A stretch of DNA of 64,000 bases from Bradyrhizobium sp. SZCCHNS1050 (GCF_032484785.1 NZ_JAUETR010000001.1:2669501-2733500), one strand, 5' to 3'; counted from the stretch's first letter, positions 39,859-51,457 are shown. Made by a program: numbers and translations. Notes: generated from the sequence alone by a model not told the origin.

Positions 39859-40545
39859 ATGGCCAATGCCCGCAAGATCCTGATCGTGGATGACGACACC
39901 GATCTGCGCGATGCCCTGATGGAGCAGCTCTCGCTGCATGACGAGTTCGAAGCCCAGGCCGTCGATACCGGCGCCAAAGGCGCCACCGCCGCAAAGGCCA
40001 ATTCACCCGACCTGGTTCTGATGGACGTCGGCCTGCCCGACACCGATGGCCGCGAAGTGGTGCGGTCCCTGCGCAAGGGCGGCTTCAAGGCGCCGATCAT
40101 CATGCTGACCGGGCACGATACCGATTCGGACACGATTCTCGGGCTCGAATCCGGCGCCAACGACTATGTCGCCAAGCCCTTCCGCTTCGCCGTGCTGCTG
40201 GCACGCATCCGGGCCCAGCTTCGCCAGCACGAGGCCAGCGAGGACGCGGTGTTCTCGGTCGGCCCCTACAGCTTCCGGCCGGGCTCGAAGATGCTGACCG
40301 GCGCCAACGCCCGCAAGGTCCGCCTGACGGAGAAGGAAACGGCGATCCTGCGCTTCCTGTACCGCGCCGGCCAGCAGCCGGTGTCGCGCGAGACGCTGTT
40401 GCAGGAGGTCTGGGGCTACAATTCCGGCGTCACCACCCACACGCTGGAAACGCACATTTACCGTCTGCGGCAGAAGATCGAGAAAGATGCCGCGAATCCG
40501 GAGATTCTGGTGACGGAGGCCGGTGGCTACAAGTTGGTACCGTGA
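39859..40545 (+). CDS. OmpR-family response regulator
   Basis: A 228-residue two-domain regulator. The receiver has the acidic triplet DDD near 11-13, phospho-acceptor Asp56 (LVLMDVGLPDTDG), Thr84 (MLTG) and Lys106 (VAKPF). The C-terminal winged helix contains LTEKETAILRFLYRAG and LETHIYRLRQKIE. No kinase lies beside it. Relatives resembling it are essential cell-envelope regulators in several alphaproteobacteria, but I cannot assign it to a named ortholog. The ATG at 39859 is preferred over the open frame from 39808. Confidence 0.93.
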   Translation: MANARKILIVDDDTDLRDALMEQLSLHDEFEAQAVDTGAKGATAAKANSPDLVLMDVGLPDTDGREVVRSLRKGGFKAPIIMLTGHDTDSDTILGLESGANDYVAKPFRFAVLLARIRAQLRQHEASEDAVFSVGPYSFRPGSKMLTGANARKVRLTEKETAILRFLYRAGQQPVSRETLLQEVWGYNSGVTTHTLETHIYRLRQKIEKDAANPEILVTEAGGYKLVP

Positions 40546-40611
40546 TAGGTTCGGGGATGGCGGTTTCGCCATTTATGATATTGGTTCCATTCAGCCTTCC
40601 CCGGGCCCTTG

Positions 40612-41055
40612 ATGTCGATCGAAGACGATATTGCGCTATTGGAGCGGGTCCCAACATTGCGCCTGCTGGGAAGCGACTCGCTGCGCATGATCGCCATCGG
40701 CTCCGAGCAGCGTAACATCCAGAGCGGAGAGACCCTGTTCCGCGAGGGGGACACCGCCGATTGCGGCTATGTCGTGCAGCGCGGGTCGTTGCGCATCAGC
40801 GACGAGGTCGGTGCCGAGATCGTCGCCACGCCGACCATGCTGATCGGCGAGCTGGCGCTGCTGGTCGAGATGCGGCGCCCGGCGACCGCGACGGCCCTGG
40901 AATATTCGACCGTGGTGCGGATCTCGCGCAGCCTGTTTCAGCGTGTGCTGGAAAGCGACGCCAAGGCGGCGCGCCGGCTGCGCGACGAGTTCGCCCACCG
41001 CGCCAGCCGAATCGCCAACGACATCATGGCGGCCGGGGCCAAGCTGACTTCGTGA
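40612..41055 (+). CDS. Cyclic-nucleotide-binding-domain protein without HTH
   Basis: A 147-residue protein consisting of one CNB domain (GETLFREGDTADCGYVVQRG at about 42-61, then IGELALLVEMRRPATATA, the phosphate-binding cassette). A short helix follows it. There is no DNA-binding domain, so it probably acts through protein contacts. The cassette has GELALL and RRPATA in the pattern expected of cAMP-binding proteins. The ATG at 40612 follows a TTG used in the longer frame. It follows the OmpR regulator by 66 bp on the same strand. Confidence 0.87.
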   Translation: MSIEDDIALLERVPTLRLLGSDSLRMIAIGSEQRNIQSGETLFREGDTADCGYVVQRGSLRISDEVGAEIVATPTMLIGELALLVEMRRPATATALEYSTVVRISRSLFQRVLESDAKAARRLRDEFAHRASRIANDIMAAGAKLTS

Positions 41056-41068
41056 CCGCGCGGGTCCG

Positions 41069-41887
41069 CTACGACACGTCCAGAGTCACCGTGACCGGCA
41101 CGTGATCCGACGGCCGCTCCCAGCTGCGGGCGTCGCGCAGGATCCTGAAATCGCTGACCCGGTCCTTCAGTGCGCGTGACACCCAGATGTGGTCGAGCCT
41201 TCGGCCGCGATCGCCGACGGTCCAGTCGGCCGCGCGGTAGCTCCACCAGGTGTAGACCTTCTCCGACATCGGGATGCGCTCGCGAGCGACATCGACCCAT
41301 TCGCCATGGGTCTGCGCCGCCAACAGCTTTTCACATTCGATCGGCGTGTGCGACACCACCTTCAGGAGCTGCTTGTGCGACCAGACATCGTGCTCATGCG
41401 GCGCGACGTTGAGATCGCCGACCAGGATATGCCGGTCGTCGCCGCGTGGATGCAGCGGCTCGCACGCCTTCATTTCGTCGAGGAATTGCAGCTTGTGCTC
41501 GAATTTCGGATTGAGCGCGGGGTCGGGAATGTCGCCGCCTGCGGGCACATAGAAATTGTGCAGCACCAGCGGCTGCGCGAGCTGCGCCTTTTCGCCGAAC
41601 GCCACCGTGATGTGGCGCGAATCCACCTTGTCGCAGAAGGTGCGGACGTTGGTCTCCTCGAACGGCCATTTCGAGATCACGGCGACGCCGTGATAGCCCT
41701 TCTGCCCGTTCAGCGCGACGTGCTCATAGCCGAGCCTCTTGAAGCGCTTCAGCGGAAAGGCGTCGTCGATGCACTTGGTCTCCTGCAGGCACAGCACATC
41801 GGGCCTGACCTGCTTGATGAGCTTGGCGACGAGGTCGATGCGCAGGCGCACCGAGTTGATGTTCCAGGTGGTCAGGACGAGACGCAT
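41069..41887 (-). CDS. xthA: Exodeoxyribonuclease III
   Basis: A 272-residue AP endonuclease and 3'-5' exonuclease for base-excision repair. The catalytic residues are visible: Asn9 (TTWNINS), Glu36 (CLQETKC), the GDLNVAPHEHDVW motif with Asp and Asn, RRLDHIWVS, and Asp261-His262 (SDHVPV) at the C-terminus. The length is normal. It converges on the CNB gene with 13 bp between them. Confidence 0.96.
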   Translation of the reverse strand: MRLVLTTWNINSVRLRIDLVAKLIKQVRPDVLCLQETKCIDDAFPLKRFKRLGYEHVALNGQKGYHGVAVISKWPFEETNVRTFCDKVDSRHITVAFGEKAQLAQPLVLHNFYVPAGGDIPDPALNPKFEHKLQFLDEMKACEPLHPRGDDRHILVGDLNVAPHEHDVWSHKQLLKVVSHTPIECEKLLAAQTHGEWVDVARERIPMSEKVYTWWSYRAADWTVGDRGRRLDHIWVSRALKDRVSDFRILRDARSWERPSDHVPVTVTLDVS

Positions 41888-42002
41888 GAGACCCGCGTCA
41901 TACCATGAATTGCGGCGATGTCAGCGATTCCGCATCGCCTCGGACGCATCGGACTGACCGCGTTGGTTGGCCTTATCCCCAGCCATGTGGGACGGCGCCT
42001 GA

Positions 42003-42944
42003 TCAGCGCCGTTTGCTCTCGATGACGTCCCATACGCGGGCGGCGATGTCGGGTCCGCCGAGCCGCGAGATCGCGCGGATGCCGGTCGGCGACGTCACGT
42101 TGATCTCGGTGAGGTTGCCGTCGATCACGTCGATGCCGACCAGCAGCAGGCCGCGCGCGCGCAATTCCGGACCGAGCGTGTCGCAGATCTCGCGCTCGCG
42201 TGCGCTGAGATCGGTGGCCTGCGCGGCGCCGCCGCGCACCATGTTGGAGCGCAGATCGTCTGCTGCCGGCACGCGGTTGACGGCGCCGGCGAACTCGCCG
42301 TCGACCAGGATGATGCGCTTGTCGCCGTGCTTCACCTCGGGGAGGAAGCGCTGGATCACCCAGGGCTCCTTGAACGTCACCGAGAACATGTCGAACAGCG
42401 AGCCGAAATTCATATCCTGCGGCATCACCCGAAACACCGCCGCGCCACCATGGCCATGCAGCGGCTTCATCACGACAGCGCCGTGCTGATCGCGGAAGGC
42501 GTTGATCTCGTCGAGATCGCGCGAGATCAAGGTCGGCGGCATCAGTTGCGGGAAGTTCATCACGAACAGCTTTTCCGGCGCGTTGCGGACGCTTGCGGGA
42601 TCATTGACCACCAGCGTCTTCGGATGGATGCGCTCGAGGAAATGCGTCGAGGTGATGTAGGCGAGATCGAACGGCGGATCCTGCCGCAGCAGCACGACAT
42701 CAAAGGATGTCAGCGCGGTCGGTTTCGGTTCGCCGAGCGTGAAATGGTCGCCGACCTGGTCGCGCACCGTCAGCGCCTGCACCGGCGCATAGAGCTCGCC
42801 GCCGCGCAGCGACAGCTTGTCGGGCGTATAGTAACACAGGCCATGGCCGCGCCGCTGCGCTTCGAGCAGCATCGCGAAGGTCGAGTCGCCGCGGATGTTG
42901 ATGCGCGCGATCGGGTCCATCTGGACGGCGACGTTCAGTTTCAT
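42003..42944 (-). CDS. gshB: Glutathione synthetase
   Basis: A 313-residue ATP-grasp ligase that joins glycine to gamma-glutamylcysteine (E. coli 316). [22 protein letters not shown] at the N-terminus, the ATP-binding [16 protein letters not shown] and [19 protein letters not shown] near the C-terminus are all diagnostic. It follows yraN by 33 bp on the minus strand. The gene order rsmI-yraN-gshB is a familiar proteobacterial arrangement. Confidence 0.97.
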   Translation of the reverse strand: MKLNVAVQMDPIARINIRGDSTFAMLLEAQRRGHGLCYYTPDKLSLRGGELYAPVQALTVRDQVGDHFTLGEPKPTALTSFDVVLLRQDPPFDLAYITSTHFLERIHPKTLVVNDPASVRNAPEKLFVMNFPQLMPPTLISRDLDEINAFRDQHGAVVMKPLHGHGGAAVFRVMPQDMNFGSLFDMFSVTFKEPWVIQRFLPEVKHGDKRIILVDGEFAGAVNRVPAADDLRSNMVRGGAAQATDLSAREREICDTLGPELRARGLLLVGIDVIDGNLTEINVTSPTGIRAISRLGGPDIAARVWDVIESKRR

Positions 42945-42977
42945 GGGCAGGTCCCTGCTCTCTGCAATCAGTTCATG

Positions 42978-43374
42978 TCAGGTGCTGGCGTCGAACGCCG
43001 CTACCAGATGGCGCGGCAGGCTGCGCGGCGCAACCAGAATCGCGTCGAAGCGCAGCTCCAATTCGGCATGGTCGGGATGCGCCATCAACCAGGCCTGCGC
43101 GGCATCGATGATGCGCTGCTGCTGGCGCGGCGTCACCGCATAGGCGGCATCGTCGAGCGAGGCACGCGCCTTGACCTCGACGAAGGCAACCAGGCCGCGC
43201 CTGCGCGCGATGATGTCGATCTCGCCTTGGGGCGTGCGGAAGCGTTTGGCGAGGATGCGATAGCCCTTGGCGATCAGCAGCGCTGCGGCGCGGGCTTCCG
43301 CCGATAATCCGGTGCGGAAGGCGGCGACGCGTTCGGGTGCCGCCGTCTTCGCCGGCTTGTCAGGGGAGACGCGC

Positions 43375-43388
<14 letters not shown>
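42978..43388 (-). CDS. YraN (UPF0102) family nuclease-like protein
   Basis: A 136-residue protein of the YraN family with a restriction-endonuclease-like fold. The core [21 protein letters not shown] carries the D-x(n)-E-x-K catalytic-type residues. It is thought to act on recombination or DNA ends but has no firm role. It overlaps rsmI by 14 nt (43375-43388). A Lys/Pro-rich N-terminal extension (about 25 residues) precedes the domain. Confidence 0.92.
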
Positions 43389-44334
<946 letters not shown>

Positions 44335-44398
44335 CGAGGTAATTTAAAGGGCCTGCCGCGGGATTGCCACAGGGGAACAGCCGCGCAGCGATTTTGAA

Positions 44399-44450
44399 GT
44401 GCCGATCGGCACGGGGGGGCCGTTCATCGCAGCTTCAAGTTCGAAGCTGC
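44399..44450. repeat. Perfect palindrome plus hairpin in the rsmI/LpoA divergent region
   Basis: GTGCCGATCGGCAC (44399-44412) is a perfect 14-bp palindrome suited to a dimeric repressor. GCAGCTTC/GAAGCTGC (44429-44450) forms a hairpin with a 6-nt loop. Both lie in the 300-bp gap between two divergent promoters; I see no other feature there. Confidence 0.45.
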
Positions 44451-44634
44451 ACCTCGATGAGGGTGTGTACGAGCAGGGGATAGGCCGTGCAAAACGTCGA
44501 ATTGATCGGCTGTGTGGCGCTGACAGCCTTTTGTTTTGCTTAACTATTCGTCGACAATATGAGTGAATCTGCACGGCCTGCGGGACGTGCGTTTGGGGAA
44601 CTTCTGGCCGGACTCGGCCGAACGAAGAGATGCC

Positions 44635-45843
44635 ATGGTGGGCCCGCGTCATCCCAACTCTCTCGGTCCGGGACCCCATGGGGTCGCCCGGCGAACGGCG
44701 CTGGGCCTGATCGTCGGCGCGCCGCTGCTGTCGGCGTGCTCCAACGTCCAGCAGGGCTTCAATCCGTTCGAGCAGCCGACCGCGCCGGCGGGACCGCCGC
44801 AGCAACCGGCGGTGGCCGGCAACGGCCAGGTCAAGGTCGGGCTGATTCTGCCGCTGTCGGCGTCGGGCAATGCCGGCGTCGCCGCGCAATCGATGAAGAA
44901 CGCCGCCGAGATGGCGCTGGCCGAGTTTCAGAACCCCAACATCCAGCTCCTGATCAAGGACGACGCCGGCAGCCCGCAAGGGGCGCAGCAGGGCGCGCAG
45001 CAGGCCTGCGACGAAGGCGCCGAGATCATTCTCGGCCCCCTGTTCGCGGGCTCAGTGCCGGCGACGGCTCAGGTGGCGCGCGCGCGCAACATCTCGGTCA
45101 TCGCCTTTTCGACCGATTCGAGTGTGGCGGGGCGCGGCGTCTATCTGCTCAGCTTCCTGCCGGAGTCCGATGCCAGCCGCATCGTCGAATATTCCGCCAG
45201 CGTCGGCAAACGCTCGTTCGCGGCGCTGCTGCCCGACAATGCCTACGGCACCGTCGTCGAGGGGGCGTTCAAGACCGCGGTCAGCCGCCGCGGCGGACGC
45301 ATCGTGGCATTCGAGAAATATTCCGGCGACCGCAACGGGCCTGCGCGCACGGTGGCGCAGGCGCTCGGCGGCGCCGATGCGCTGCTGCTGGCCGATGACG
45401 GCGAATCGGTCGCGGCGACGGCCGATGCGCTGACCGCTGCCGGCGCCAATCTGCGCAACATCCAGTTGCTCGGCACAGGGCTGTGGGACAATCCGCGCGT
45501 CTATGCCAGCGCCAGCCTGCAGGGCGGCCTCTATGCCGCGCCGGATCCCTCCGGCTTCCGCGCCTTTGCCGGCCGCTACCGGACGCGATTCGGCGGCGAT
45601 CCCGTACGTACGGCGACCCTCGCCTATGATGCGGTGGCGCTCGTGGCCGCGTTGGCGCGCACCCAGGGCAACCAGCGTTTCGCGCCCGATGTCCTGACCA
45701 ATGCATCCGGCTTCGCCGGCATCGACGGGCTGTTCCGGTTCCGCAGCGACGGCACCAATGAGCGCGGGCTTGCGGTGATGCGCGTCGGTTCGGGTGGCGG
45801 ACAGGCGGTCGCCGGCGCGCCGAAGAGTTTCAGCGCGACGTGA
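44635..45843 (+). CDS. LpoA-like periplasmic-binding-fold lipoprotein (PBP activator type)
   Basis: A 402-residue lipoprotein with a Peripla_BP_6 fold (VGLILPLSASGNAGVAAQSMKNAAEMAL). The lipobox LLSAC places the modified Cys at residue 35, after an N-terminus carrying an ARR pair. Such proteins are annotated as penicillin-binding-protein activators, though binding of a small ligand is equally possible. The ATG at 44635 follows an AGAGA site; the frame is open from 44563. It converges on hemW. Confidence 0.85.
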   Translation: MVGPRHPNSLGPGPHGVARRTALGLIVGAPLLSACSNVQQGFNPFEQPTAPAGPPQQPAVAGNGQVKVGLILPLSASGNAGVAAQSMKNAAEMALAEFQNPNIQLLIKDDAGSPQGAQQGAQQACDEGAEIILGPLFAGSVPATAQVARARNISVIAFSTDSSVAGRGVYLLSFLPESDASRIVEYSASVGKRSFAALLPDNAYGTVVEGAFKTAVSRRGGRIVAFEKYSGDRNGPARTVAQALGGADALLLADDGESVAATADALTAAGANLRNIQLLGTGLWDNPRVYASASLQGGLYAAPDPSGFRAFAGRYRTRFGGDPVRTATLAYDAVALVAALARTQGNQRFAPDVLTNASGFAGIDGLFRFRSDGTNERGLAVMRVGSGGGQAVAGAPKSFSAT

Positions 45844-45856
45844 GTCGCAGCACTTC

Positions 45857-47014
45857 TCAGGCGGCGAGGTCGGCGACGACCGCGTCGAGCACCGGAAAGC
45901 CGTCCTGGGTCACGCGCAGCCGCCCGTCCGGATCGACCGCGATCGCGCCCTCCTCGCGCAGCAGCGCGATGCGGCGCGGATCGAGCGTGCGGCCGGAGAT
46001 CCTTGCGTAGCGCTGCGGGTCGATGCCCTCGGCCAGTCGCAGCCCCATCAGCAGGAATTCGTCGGCGCGCTCCTCGCGGTTGAGCTCGTCGTCGGTCATC
46101 ACACCATGACCGTTGGACTCGACCCGCATCAGCCAGGCCTCCGGCCGCTTGTCGGTCGCGGTCGCGTGCCTGATGCCGCCGATGTCGAGGCGGCCATGGG
46201 CGCCCGGGCCGATGCCGGCATATTCGTGGCCGCGCCAGTAGACGAGGTTGTGCCGGCACTCCGCGCCGGGCCGGGCGTGATTGGAAATCTCATAGGCCGG
46301 CAGTCCGTGACGGCCACAGATCTCCTGCGTGACGTCGTACAAGGTGCGCGCCAGGCCTTCGTCCGGCGTCTTCAGCTTGCCCGCGGCGTGCAGGCCGAAG
46401 AACGGCGTGCCTTCCTCGATGGTCAGTTGATACAGCGACAAATGCTCAGCCGCCTCGCCGATCGCCCGCGTCAGCTCCTCGGTCCACATCGCCGGCGTCT
46501 GGTCGGGCCGCGCGTAGATCAGATCGAACGAATAGCGCTCGAATGCATGGCGCGCGATCGCGACCGCCTTCATCGCCTCCTCGGCGGTGTGCAGGCGGCC
46601 GAGCATCTTGAGCGACGCATCGTCCATCGCCTGGACGCCGAGCGAGACCCGGTTGACGCCGGCGGCGCGATAGCCGGCAAAGCGGGTCGCCTCGACGCTG
46701 GTCGGGTTGGCTTCGAGCGACACCTCGACATCGCCAGCGACGTGCCAGTGCCGGCCGATCGCGTCGAGAATGGCGCCGACCGTCTGCGGCTGCATCAGCG
46801 ACGGGGTGCCGCCGCCGAGAAAGATCGACGTGACGGTGCGCGGCCCAATGCGGGCGGCCGTGGTCGCGATCTCCTGCGCAAAGGCGCGGGCGAAGCGGTC
46901 CTGATCGATGGCGGCATGCCGGACGTGGCTGTTGAAGTCGCAATACGGACATTTCGACAGGCAGAACGGCCAGTGCACATAGACGCCGAACGCTTCGCTG
47001 TCAGCGCTGCTCAA
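45857..47014 (-). CDS. hemW: Radical SAM heme chaperone HemW
   Basis: A 385-residue radical-SAM protein. The cluster cysteines are Cys18, Cys22 and Cys25 ([14 protein letters not shown]), with the GGGTPSLM motif following. The heme-binding HN-x-x-Y type motif appears as CRHNLVYW near the C-terminal third. Long annotated as anaerobic coproporphyrinogen oxidase, HemW lacks that activity and delivers heme. It overlaps the rdgB stop by 14 nt and is the last gene of rph-rdgB-hemW. Confidence 0.95.
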   Translation of the reverse strand: MSSADSEAFGVYVHWPFCLSKCPYCDFNSHVRHAAIDQDRFARAFAQEIATTAARIGPRTVTSIFLGGGTPSLMQPQTVGAILDAIGRHWHVAGDVEVSLEANPTSVEATRFAGYRAAGVNRVSLGVQAMDDASLKMLGRLHTAEEAMKAVAIARHAFERYSFDLIYARPDQTPAMWTEELTRAIGEAAEHLSLYQLTIEEGTPFFGLHAAGKLKTPDEGLARTLYDVTQEICGRHGLPAYEISNHARPGAECRHNLVYWRGHEYAGIGPGAHGRLDIGGIRHATATDKRPEAWLMRVESNGHGVMTDDELNREERADEFLLMGLRLAEGIDPQRYARISGRTLDPRRIALLREEGAIAVDPDGRLRVTQDGFPVLDAVVADLAA

Positions 47015-47645
47015 GACAGATCTCCGCGAGTTTCACGAAGGCGCGCGCCCGGTGCGACAGGCCGAGCCCGAGCGGCGGCAGGCCATGTTTCTCGATGCTG
47101 GTCATCTCGCCGAAGGTCCGGTCGTGGCCCTCTGGCAGGAACATCGGGTCGTAGCCGAAGCCCGCCGTGCCACGCGGCGGCCAGACCAGGGTGCCGTCGA
47201 CCCGCGCCTCGACCTCCTCGACGTGACCGTCCGGCCACGCCACGCACAGCGCCGAGACGAAATGGGCGCTGCGCTTGTCGGCACCAGTCGCGCCCCGCTC
47301 CTGCAGGAGGCGCTCGATGCGCGTCATCGCGCCGCCGAAATCCTTGTCCGGTCCGGCCCAGCGCGCCGAATAGATCCCCGGCGCCCCATCGAGCGCATGA
47401 ACCACGATGCCGGAATCGTCGGCAAAGGCAGGAAGCTGCGCGGCTCTGGCCGCGGCGACCGCCTTGATGCGGGCGTTGGCCTGGAAGGTCTCGCCGGTCT
47501 CGTCCGGCTCGTCCAGGCCGAGATCGCCGGCCGACACCGCCTCGACGCCATGGGGGGCGAGCAGCTCGCGCATCTCGGCAAGCTTGCCGGGATTGTGGGT
47601 CGCAATGATGATGCGACCGGTGAGCTTGCGGTGCGGGCTGTTCAC
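47001..47645 (-). CDS. rdgB: dITP/XTP pyrophosphatase RdgB
   Basis: A 214-residue HAM1-family enzyme that removes non-canonical purine nucleotides. [42 protein letters not shown] and [12 protein letters not shown] are diagnostic. The GTG start at 47645 overlaps the rph stop as GTGA, a 4-nt coupling. The frame runs further upstream into rph sequence, but that part is not family-like. Confidence 0.95.
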   Translation of the reverse strand: MNSPHRKLTGRIIIATHNPGKLAEMRELLAPHGVEAVSAGDLGLDEPDETGETFQANARIKAVAAARAAQLPAFADDSGIVVHALDGAPGIYSARWAGPDKDFGGAMTRIERLLQERGATGADKRSAHFVSALCVAWPDGHVEEVEARVDGTLVWPPRGTAGFGYDPMFLPEGHDRTFGEMTSIEKHGLPPLGLGLSHRARAFVKLAEICLEQR

Positions 47646-48355
47646 GCGACCGCCATCTTCTGCAGGTCGACCAGCCGCGCGACGCCCTTGCGGGCGAGCG
47701 CCATCAGCGCCAGGAATTCGGCCTCGGTGAACGGCGTCTTCTCCGCCGTGCCCTGCACCTCGATGATGCGGCCGTCGCCGGTCATGACGAAATTGGCGTC
47801 GGTCTCGGCCTCGGAGTCCTCGGCGTAGTCGAGATCCAGCACCGGCGTGCCGTTGTAGATGCCGCAGGAGATTGCGGCGACGTTGGCGCGCAGCACCTCG
47901 GTCTTGATCATGTTGCGCGATTTCATCCACTTGATGCAGTCGGCCAGCGCCACCCAGGCGCCGGTGATCGACGCCGTGCGCGTGCCGCCATCGGCCTGCA
48001 GCACGTCGCAATCGACCGTGATCTGGCGCTCGCCGAGCGCTTCCAGGTCGATCGCGGTGCGCAGCGAGCGGCCGATCAGGCGCTGGATCTCGACGGTGCG
48101 GCCGGTCTGCTTGCCTGCGGAGGCCTCGCGCCGGGTCCGTTCCAGCGTGGCGCGCGGCAGCATGCCGTATTCGGCGGTGATCCAGCCGCGTCCCTGGCCC
48201 TTGAGCCAGGGCGGCAGCCGGTCCTCGAGCGTGGCGGTGACCAGGACATGGGTGTCGCCGAACTTCACCAAGCAGGAGCCCTCGGCGTATTTGACGACGC
48301 CGCGTTCCAGGCTCACGGCCCGCAGTTCATCCGGTGCACGGCGGCTCGGCCGCAT
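47642..48355 (-). CDS. rph: Ribonuclease PH
   Basis: A 237-residue phosphorolytic exoribonuclease that trims tRNA 3' ends. [20 protein letters not shown] is the family start, followed by the [21 protein letters not shown] active-site segment and [20 protein letters not shown] with its metal-binding acidic residues. The frame is open upstream to 48490, but the ATG at 48355 fits all relatives. It is divergent from hrcA across 164 bp. Confidence 0.96.
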   Translation of the reverse strand: MRPSRRAPDELRAVSLERGVVKYAEGSCLVKFGDTHVLVTATLEDRLPPWLKGQGRGWITAEYGMLPRATLERTRREASAGKQTGRTVEIQRLIGRSLRTAIDLEALGERQITVDCDVLQADGGTRTASITGAWVALADCIKWMKSRNMIKTEVLRANVAAISCGIYNGTPVLDLDYAEDSEAETDANFVMTGDGRIIEVQGTAEKTPFTEAEFLALMALARKGVARLVDLQKMAVA

Positions 48356-48519
48356 GATTCTCTCCGTGAAAGCGCGCGAAAGACCGACTTTGACGGGCCT
48401 TGTAGGAGCCGGGACAGGCAGCGGCAAGGGTTTATCATGGCTTCGCCCGCGAGCGCCGACCGGCTTGCCACCGAGCCGCCGCATGGACACATTATAGGCA
48501 GCTGGGAGGAGTTCATCTG

Positions 48520-49608
48520 GTGGCCCACCACGATCCGATCAACCTGATGACACCGCCGGCCGGTCTGGCGCACCTGAACGAGCGCTCGCGCGAGATCTTC
48601 CGGCAGATCGTCGAAAGCTATCTGGCGACCGGCGAACCGGTCGGCTCGCGCAACATTTCGCGGCTGATCGCGGTTCCGCTGTCGCCGGCCTCGGTGCGCA
48701 ACGTCATGGCCGATCTCGAGCAGCTCGGCCTGATCTACGCGCCGCACACCTCGGCCGGCCGGCTGCCGACCGAGGCTGGCCTGCGCTTCTTCGTCGACGC
48801 CCTGATGCAGGTCGGCGACATGACGGAGGCCGAGCGGCAGTCGATCCAGAGCCAGCTCGCGGCCGTCGGCCGGGCGCAGTCGGTCGAAGCGGCGCTGGAT
48901 GAAGCGCTGACCCGGCTGTCGGGTCTGACCCGTGCCGCTGCCGTGGTTCTCACCGCCAAATCCAACACCCGGCTGAAGCACATCGAGTTCGTCAGGCTCG
49001 AGCCCGAGCGCGCGCTCGTCGTTCTGGTCGGCGAGGACGGACAGGTCGAGAATCGGGTCCTGACCCTGCCGCCGGGCGTGCCGTCTTCGGCGCTGACCGA
49101 GGCGTCCAATTTCCTCAATGCCCGCATCAGAGGACGGACGCTGGCGGAAGCGCGGCTCGAGCTCGAGACCGCGCTGGCGCATGACCGTGCCGAGCTCGAT
49201 CAGTTGACGCAGAAGGTGATCGCCGCCGGAGTCGCGAGCTGGTCCGGAGGGGACAGCGACGAGCGGCAGCTCATCGTGCGCGGCCACGCCAACCTGCTCG
49301 AGGATTTGCATGCGCTCGAAGATCTCGAGCGTGTCCGGCGGCTGTTCGACGATCTCGAGACCAAGCGCGGCGTCGTCGATCTGCTCGGACGGGCGGAGAG
49401 CGCGGAAGGTGTCCGCATCTTCATCGGCTCGGAGAACAAGCTGTTCTCGCTGTCGGGCTCGTCGACGATCGTGTCGCCCTATTCCGACGCCACGGGCCGC
49501 ATCGTCGGCGTGCTCGGCGTCATCGGTCCGACCCGGCTCAACTATGCCCGGGTGATTCCGACGGTCGATTATGCCGCGCGTCTGGTCAGCCGGTTGCTGG
49601 GCGGCTGA
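48520..49608 (+). CDS. hrcA: Heat-inducible transcription repressor HrcA
   Basis: A 362-residue repressor of groESL-type operons through the CIRCE element. The N-terminal winged helix is visible ([19 protein letters not shown], then [34 protein letters not shown]). The GAF-like domain contains the usual HrcA inserted segment. The GTG at 48520 follows a strong GGGAGGAG site. I find no CIRCE palindrome in this window, so its targets lie elsewhere. grpE follows 131 bp later. Confidence 0.96.
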   Translation: MAHHDPINLMTPPAGLAHLNERSREIFRQIVESYLATGEPVGSRNISRLIAVPLSPASVRNVMADLEQLGLIYAPHTSAGRLPTEAGLRFFVDALMQVGDMTEAERQSIQSQLAAVGRAQSVEAALDEALTRLSGLTRAAAVVLTAKSNTRLKHIEFVRLEPERALVVLVGEDGQVENRVLTLPPGVPSSALTEASNFLNARIRGRTLAEARLELETALAHDRAELDQLTQKVIAAGVASWSGGDSDERQLIVRGHANLLEDLHALEDLERVRRLFDDLETKRGVVDLLGRAESAEGVRIFIGSENKLFSLSGSSTIVSPYSDATGRIVGVLGVIGPTRLNYARVIPTVDYAARLVSRLLGG

Positions 49609-49739
49609 CGCGTGACCTGGTTAACCCGCGGACAGCGCCTTCGGGCGCGATGGTCAGGCTGCGCTTGATTTTCGACGCCCAAAGCACGATATCCCGCCCC
49701 ATATCCCCAAACCCGTCAGCCGAACTTGCGAGTCTGTCC

Positions 49740-50360
49740 ATGACCGATCCCGACCTGCATAAGAATGATCCGGAAAACCCGGCGCAGGCCAGCGAACCCG
49801 TCGTCTCCAAGCCCTACATCATGCCCGATGATCCTGAGGCCGGCTCGGCCGAGGCGCTTGCCAAGGAGGCGGCCGACGCGCGCGACAAGATGCTGCGCAC
49901 GCTGGCGGAAATGGAGAACCTGCGCAAGCGGACGGCCCGTGAAGTCGCCGATGCGCGCATGTACGGCATCACCGGCTTCGCGCGCGACGTGCTCGACATC
50001 GCCGACAATCTGCAGCGCGCGCTCGATGCCGTGCCGGCCGAGACACGCGCCAATGCCGATGCGGGCCTGAAGTCGTTGATCGAGGGCGTTGAGCTCACCG
50101 AGCGCTCGCTGCTCAACACGCTGGAGAAGAACGGCGTCAAGAAGTTCGATCCGACGGGACAGAAGTTCGACCCCAACTTCCAGCAGGCGATGTACGAGGT
50201 CCCGGATCCGTCGGTGCCGTCCGGTACCGTGGTGCAGGTCGTGCAGGCCGGCTTCATGATCGGCGAGCGCGTGCTGCGTCCCGCGCTGGTCGGCGTGTCC
50301 AAGGGTGGCGCGAAGGCGGCGCCGGCGGCGAGCAACGATCAGTCGAACAGCGCCGCCTGA
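49740..50360 (+). CDS. grpE: Nucleotide exchange factor GrpE
   Basis: A 206-residue DnaK co-chaperone. A long coiled coil (about 40-90, [27 protein letters not shown]) precedes the C-terminal beta domain with [45 protein letters not shown], cited in part. The N-terminal 35 residues are disordered. The ATG at 49740 is preferred over the open frame from 49650. dnaK lies 3.2 kb downstream on the same strand. A terminator follows immediately. Confidence 0.96.
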   Translation: MTDPDLHKNDPENPAQASEPVVSKPYIMPDDPEAGSAEALAKEAADARDKMLRTLAEMENLRKRTAREVADARMYGITGFARDVLDIADNLQRALDAVPAETRANADAGLKSLIEGVELTERSLLNTLEKNGVKKFDPTGQKFDPNFQQAMYEVPDPSVPSGTVVQVVQAGFMIGERVLRPALVGVSKGGAKAAPAASNDQSNSAA

Positions 50361-50409
50361 CGGCGAGCATAGGCAGGCGTCCTGCTGCCGTCCTGTCGAT
50401 CGAACGAAC

Positions 50410-50437
50410 AAGCCACGGGCAACGATGCCCGTGGCTT
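50410..50437 (+). terminator. Intrinsic terminator after grpE
   Basis: A perfect 12-bp stem (AAGCCACGGGCA / TGCCCGTGGCTT) with an ACGA loop is followed by a T-rich CTTGTTTG tract. Confidence 0.85.
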
Positions 50438-50515
50438 CTTGTTTGTCGGCCAACTTTGTAGTCCGTCTCACGGCGAGCGGCCGACGTGATCACGACGTCC
50501 GATGCCGGACTGGTC

Positions 50516-51457
50516 TCAGCCTCTCGGCTGGATGCCGTCGCGGACGGCGCGGAAGCGCGGGAAGGCCGCCGACCACTGGTCGCGCGGCGCGCTGCCGATG
50601 ATCCGCAACGTGTTCGGCCCGCCGAAGCGCAGCCACTGCACCACCGTCACCGGCGTATTGTCCTTGCCGCTGGTGGCGTCGATCCGGGTCTCATAGGCCG
50701 GCTGGCCGTCGATGCGGATCGGCTCGGACATCGTGATGCGCGCTTCGCGGACGCCCGGAATGGTGGTGGCCGCCTGCTGCGCGACGCGCGCGCGGTCGCC
50801 TGCCTCCGGGGCGACGCCGGCCACCAGCCCGATCACCACGAAGGGCGCGGCCTCGAAGCCCTTGTCCTCTTCGCCATCGGCCAGGATCAGGGCGCCCGGC
50901 CCGAGCGTGCGGATGGTCTTGAACCCGGAGAGGTCGGTGACCTTGAACGGCATCATCGCGAGCTGCTCGTCGACCGGAACGTCCTTGCGGACGACGGCGG
51001 AGGCGAACATCTGGCGCACGGCATCGTCGGTATAGATCCGGCTCGCGGTCTCCGGGATCTGCACGGCCACGTAGCCGGAGAAGCCGTTGCCGGGCAGGAT
51101 CATCGAGTAGCGCCGCACTGGCGTGGCGCCATCCCGGCCGTTCTCCACCGTGTAGTAGGCGGTGCCGGCAGCGGTCTCGATGCTCTCCGGCTTGACGCTG
51201 CCGGTCCCGGCGGGATTGGCGGTAAACGCATTCTTCACCTCGCCATAGGCGGCCGCCGGCAGTTCGGTCAGCAGCACCTTGACGCTCTGGTCCTCGGTTT
51301 CGAAGCCGGAGAACGTCTTGGCCTTGGCGAGTCCCACCAGGGGCGCGAGCCCGATGCGGACGCCGGGCGGAAATATGGCGTCGGCGGCCAATGCGGGGTG
51401 CAGCAGCGACATCAGCAGGGTGGCCGCGGCGAAAAATCGAACGATCATCATCAACAT
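50516..51457 (-). CDS. Secreted protein of unknown function
   Basis: A 313-residue protein with a clear Sec signal peptide (VRFFAAATLLMSLLHPALAADA, cleavage near residue 25). The mature part is soluble and mixed alpha/beta. It contains repeated beta hairpins (AYYTVENGRDGATPVRRYSMILPG) and a late TPVTVVQWLRFGGPNTLRIIG segment, with no cysteines apparent. I do not recognise a family with certainty. It lies 202 bp downstream of the membrane glycosyltransferase-like gene on the same strand. Confidence 0.75.
   Translation of the reverse strand: MLMMIVRFFAAATLLMSLLHPALAADAIFPPGVRIGLAPLVGLAKAKTFSGFETEDQSVKVLLTELPAAAYGEVKNAFTANPAGTGSVKPESIETAAGTAYYTVENGRDGATPVRRYSMILPGNGFSGYVAVQIPETASRIYTDDAVRQMFASAVVRKDVPVDEQLAMMPFKVTDLSGFKTIRTLGPGALILADGEEDKGFEAAPFVVIGLVAGVAPEAGDRARVAQQAATTIPGVREARITMSEPIRIDGQPAYETRIDATSGKDNTPVTVVQWLRFGGPNTLRIIGSAPRDQWSAAFPRFRAVRDGIQPRG

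Noticed and set aside
48356..48519. Search for a CIRCE element upstream of hrcA
   Set aside because: No TTAGCACTC-N9-GAGTGCTAA-like repeat is present here or upstream of grpE or dnaK.
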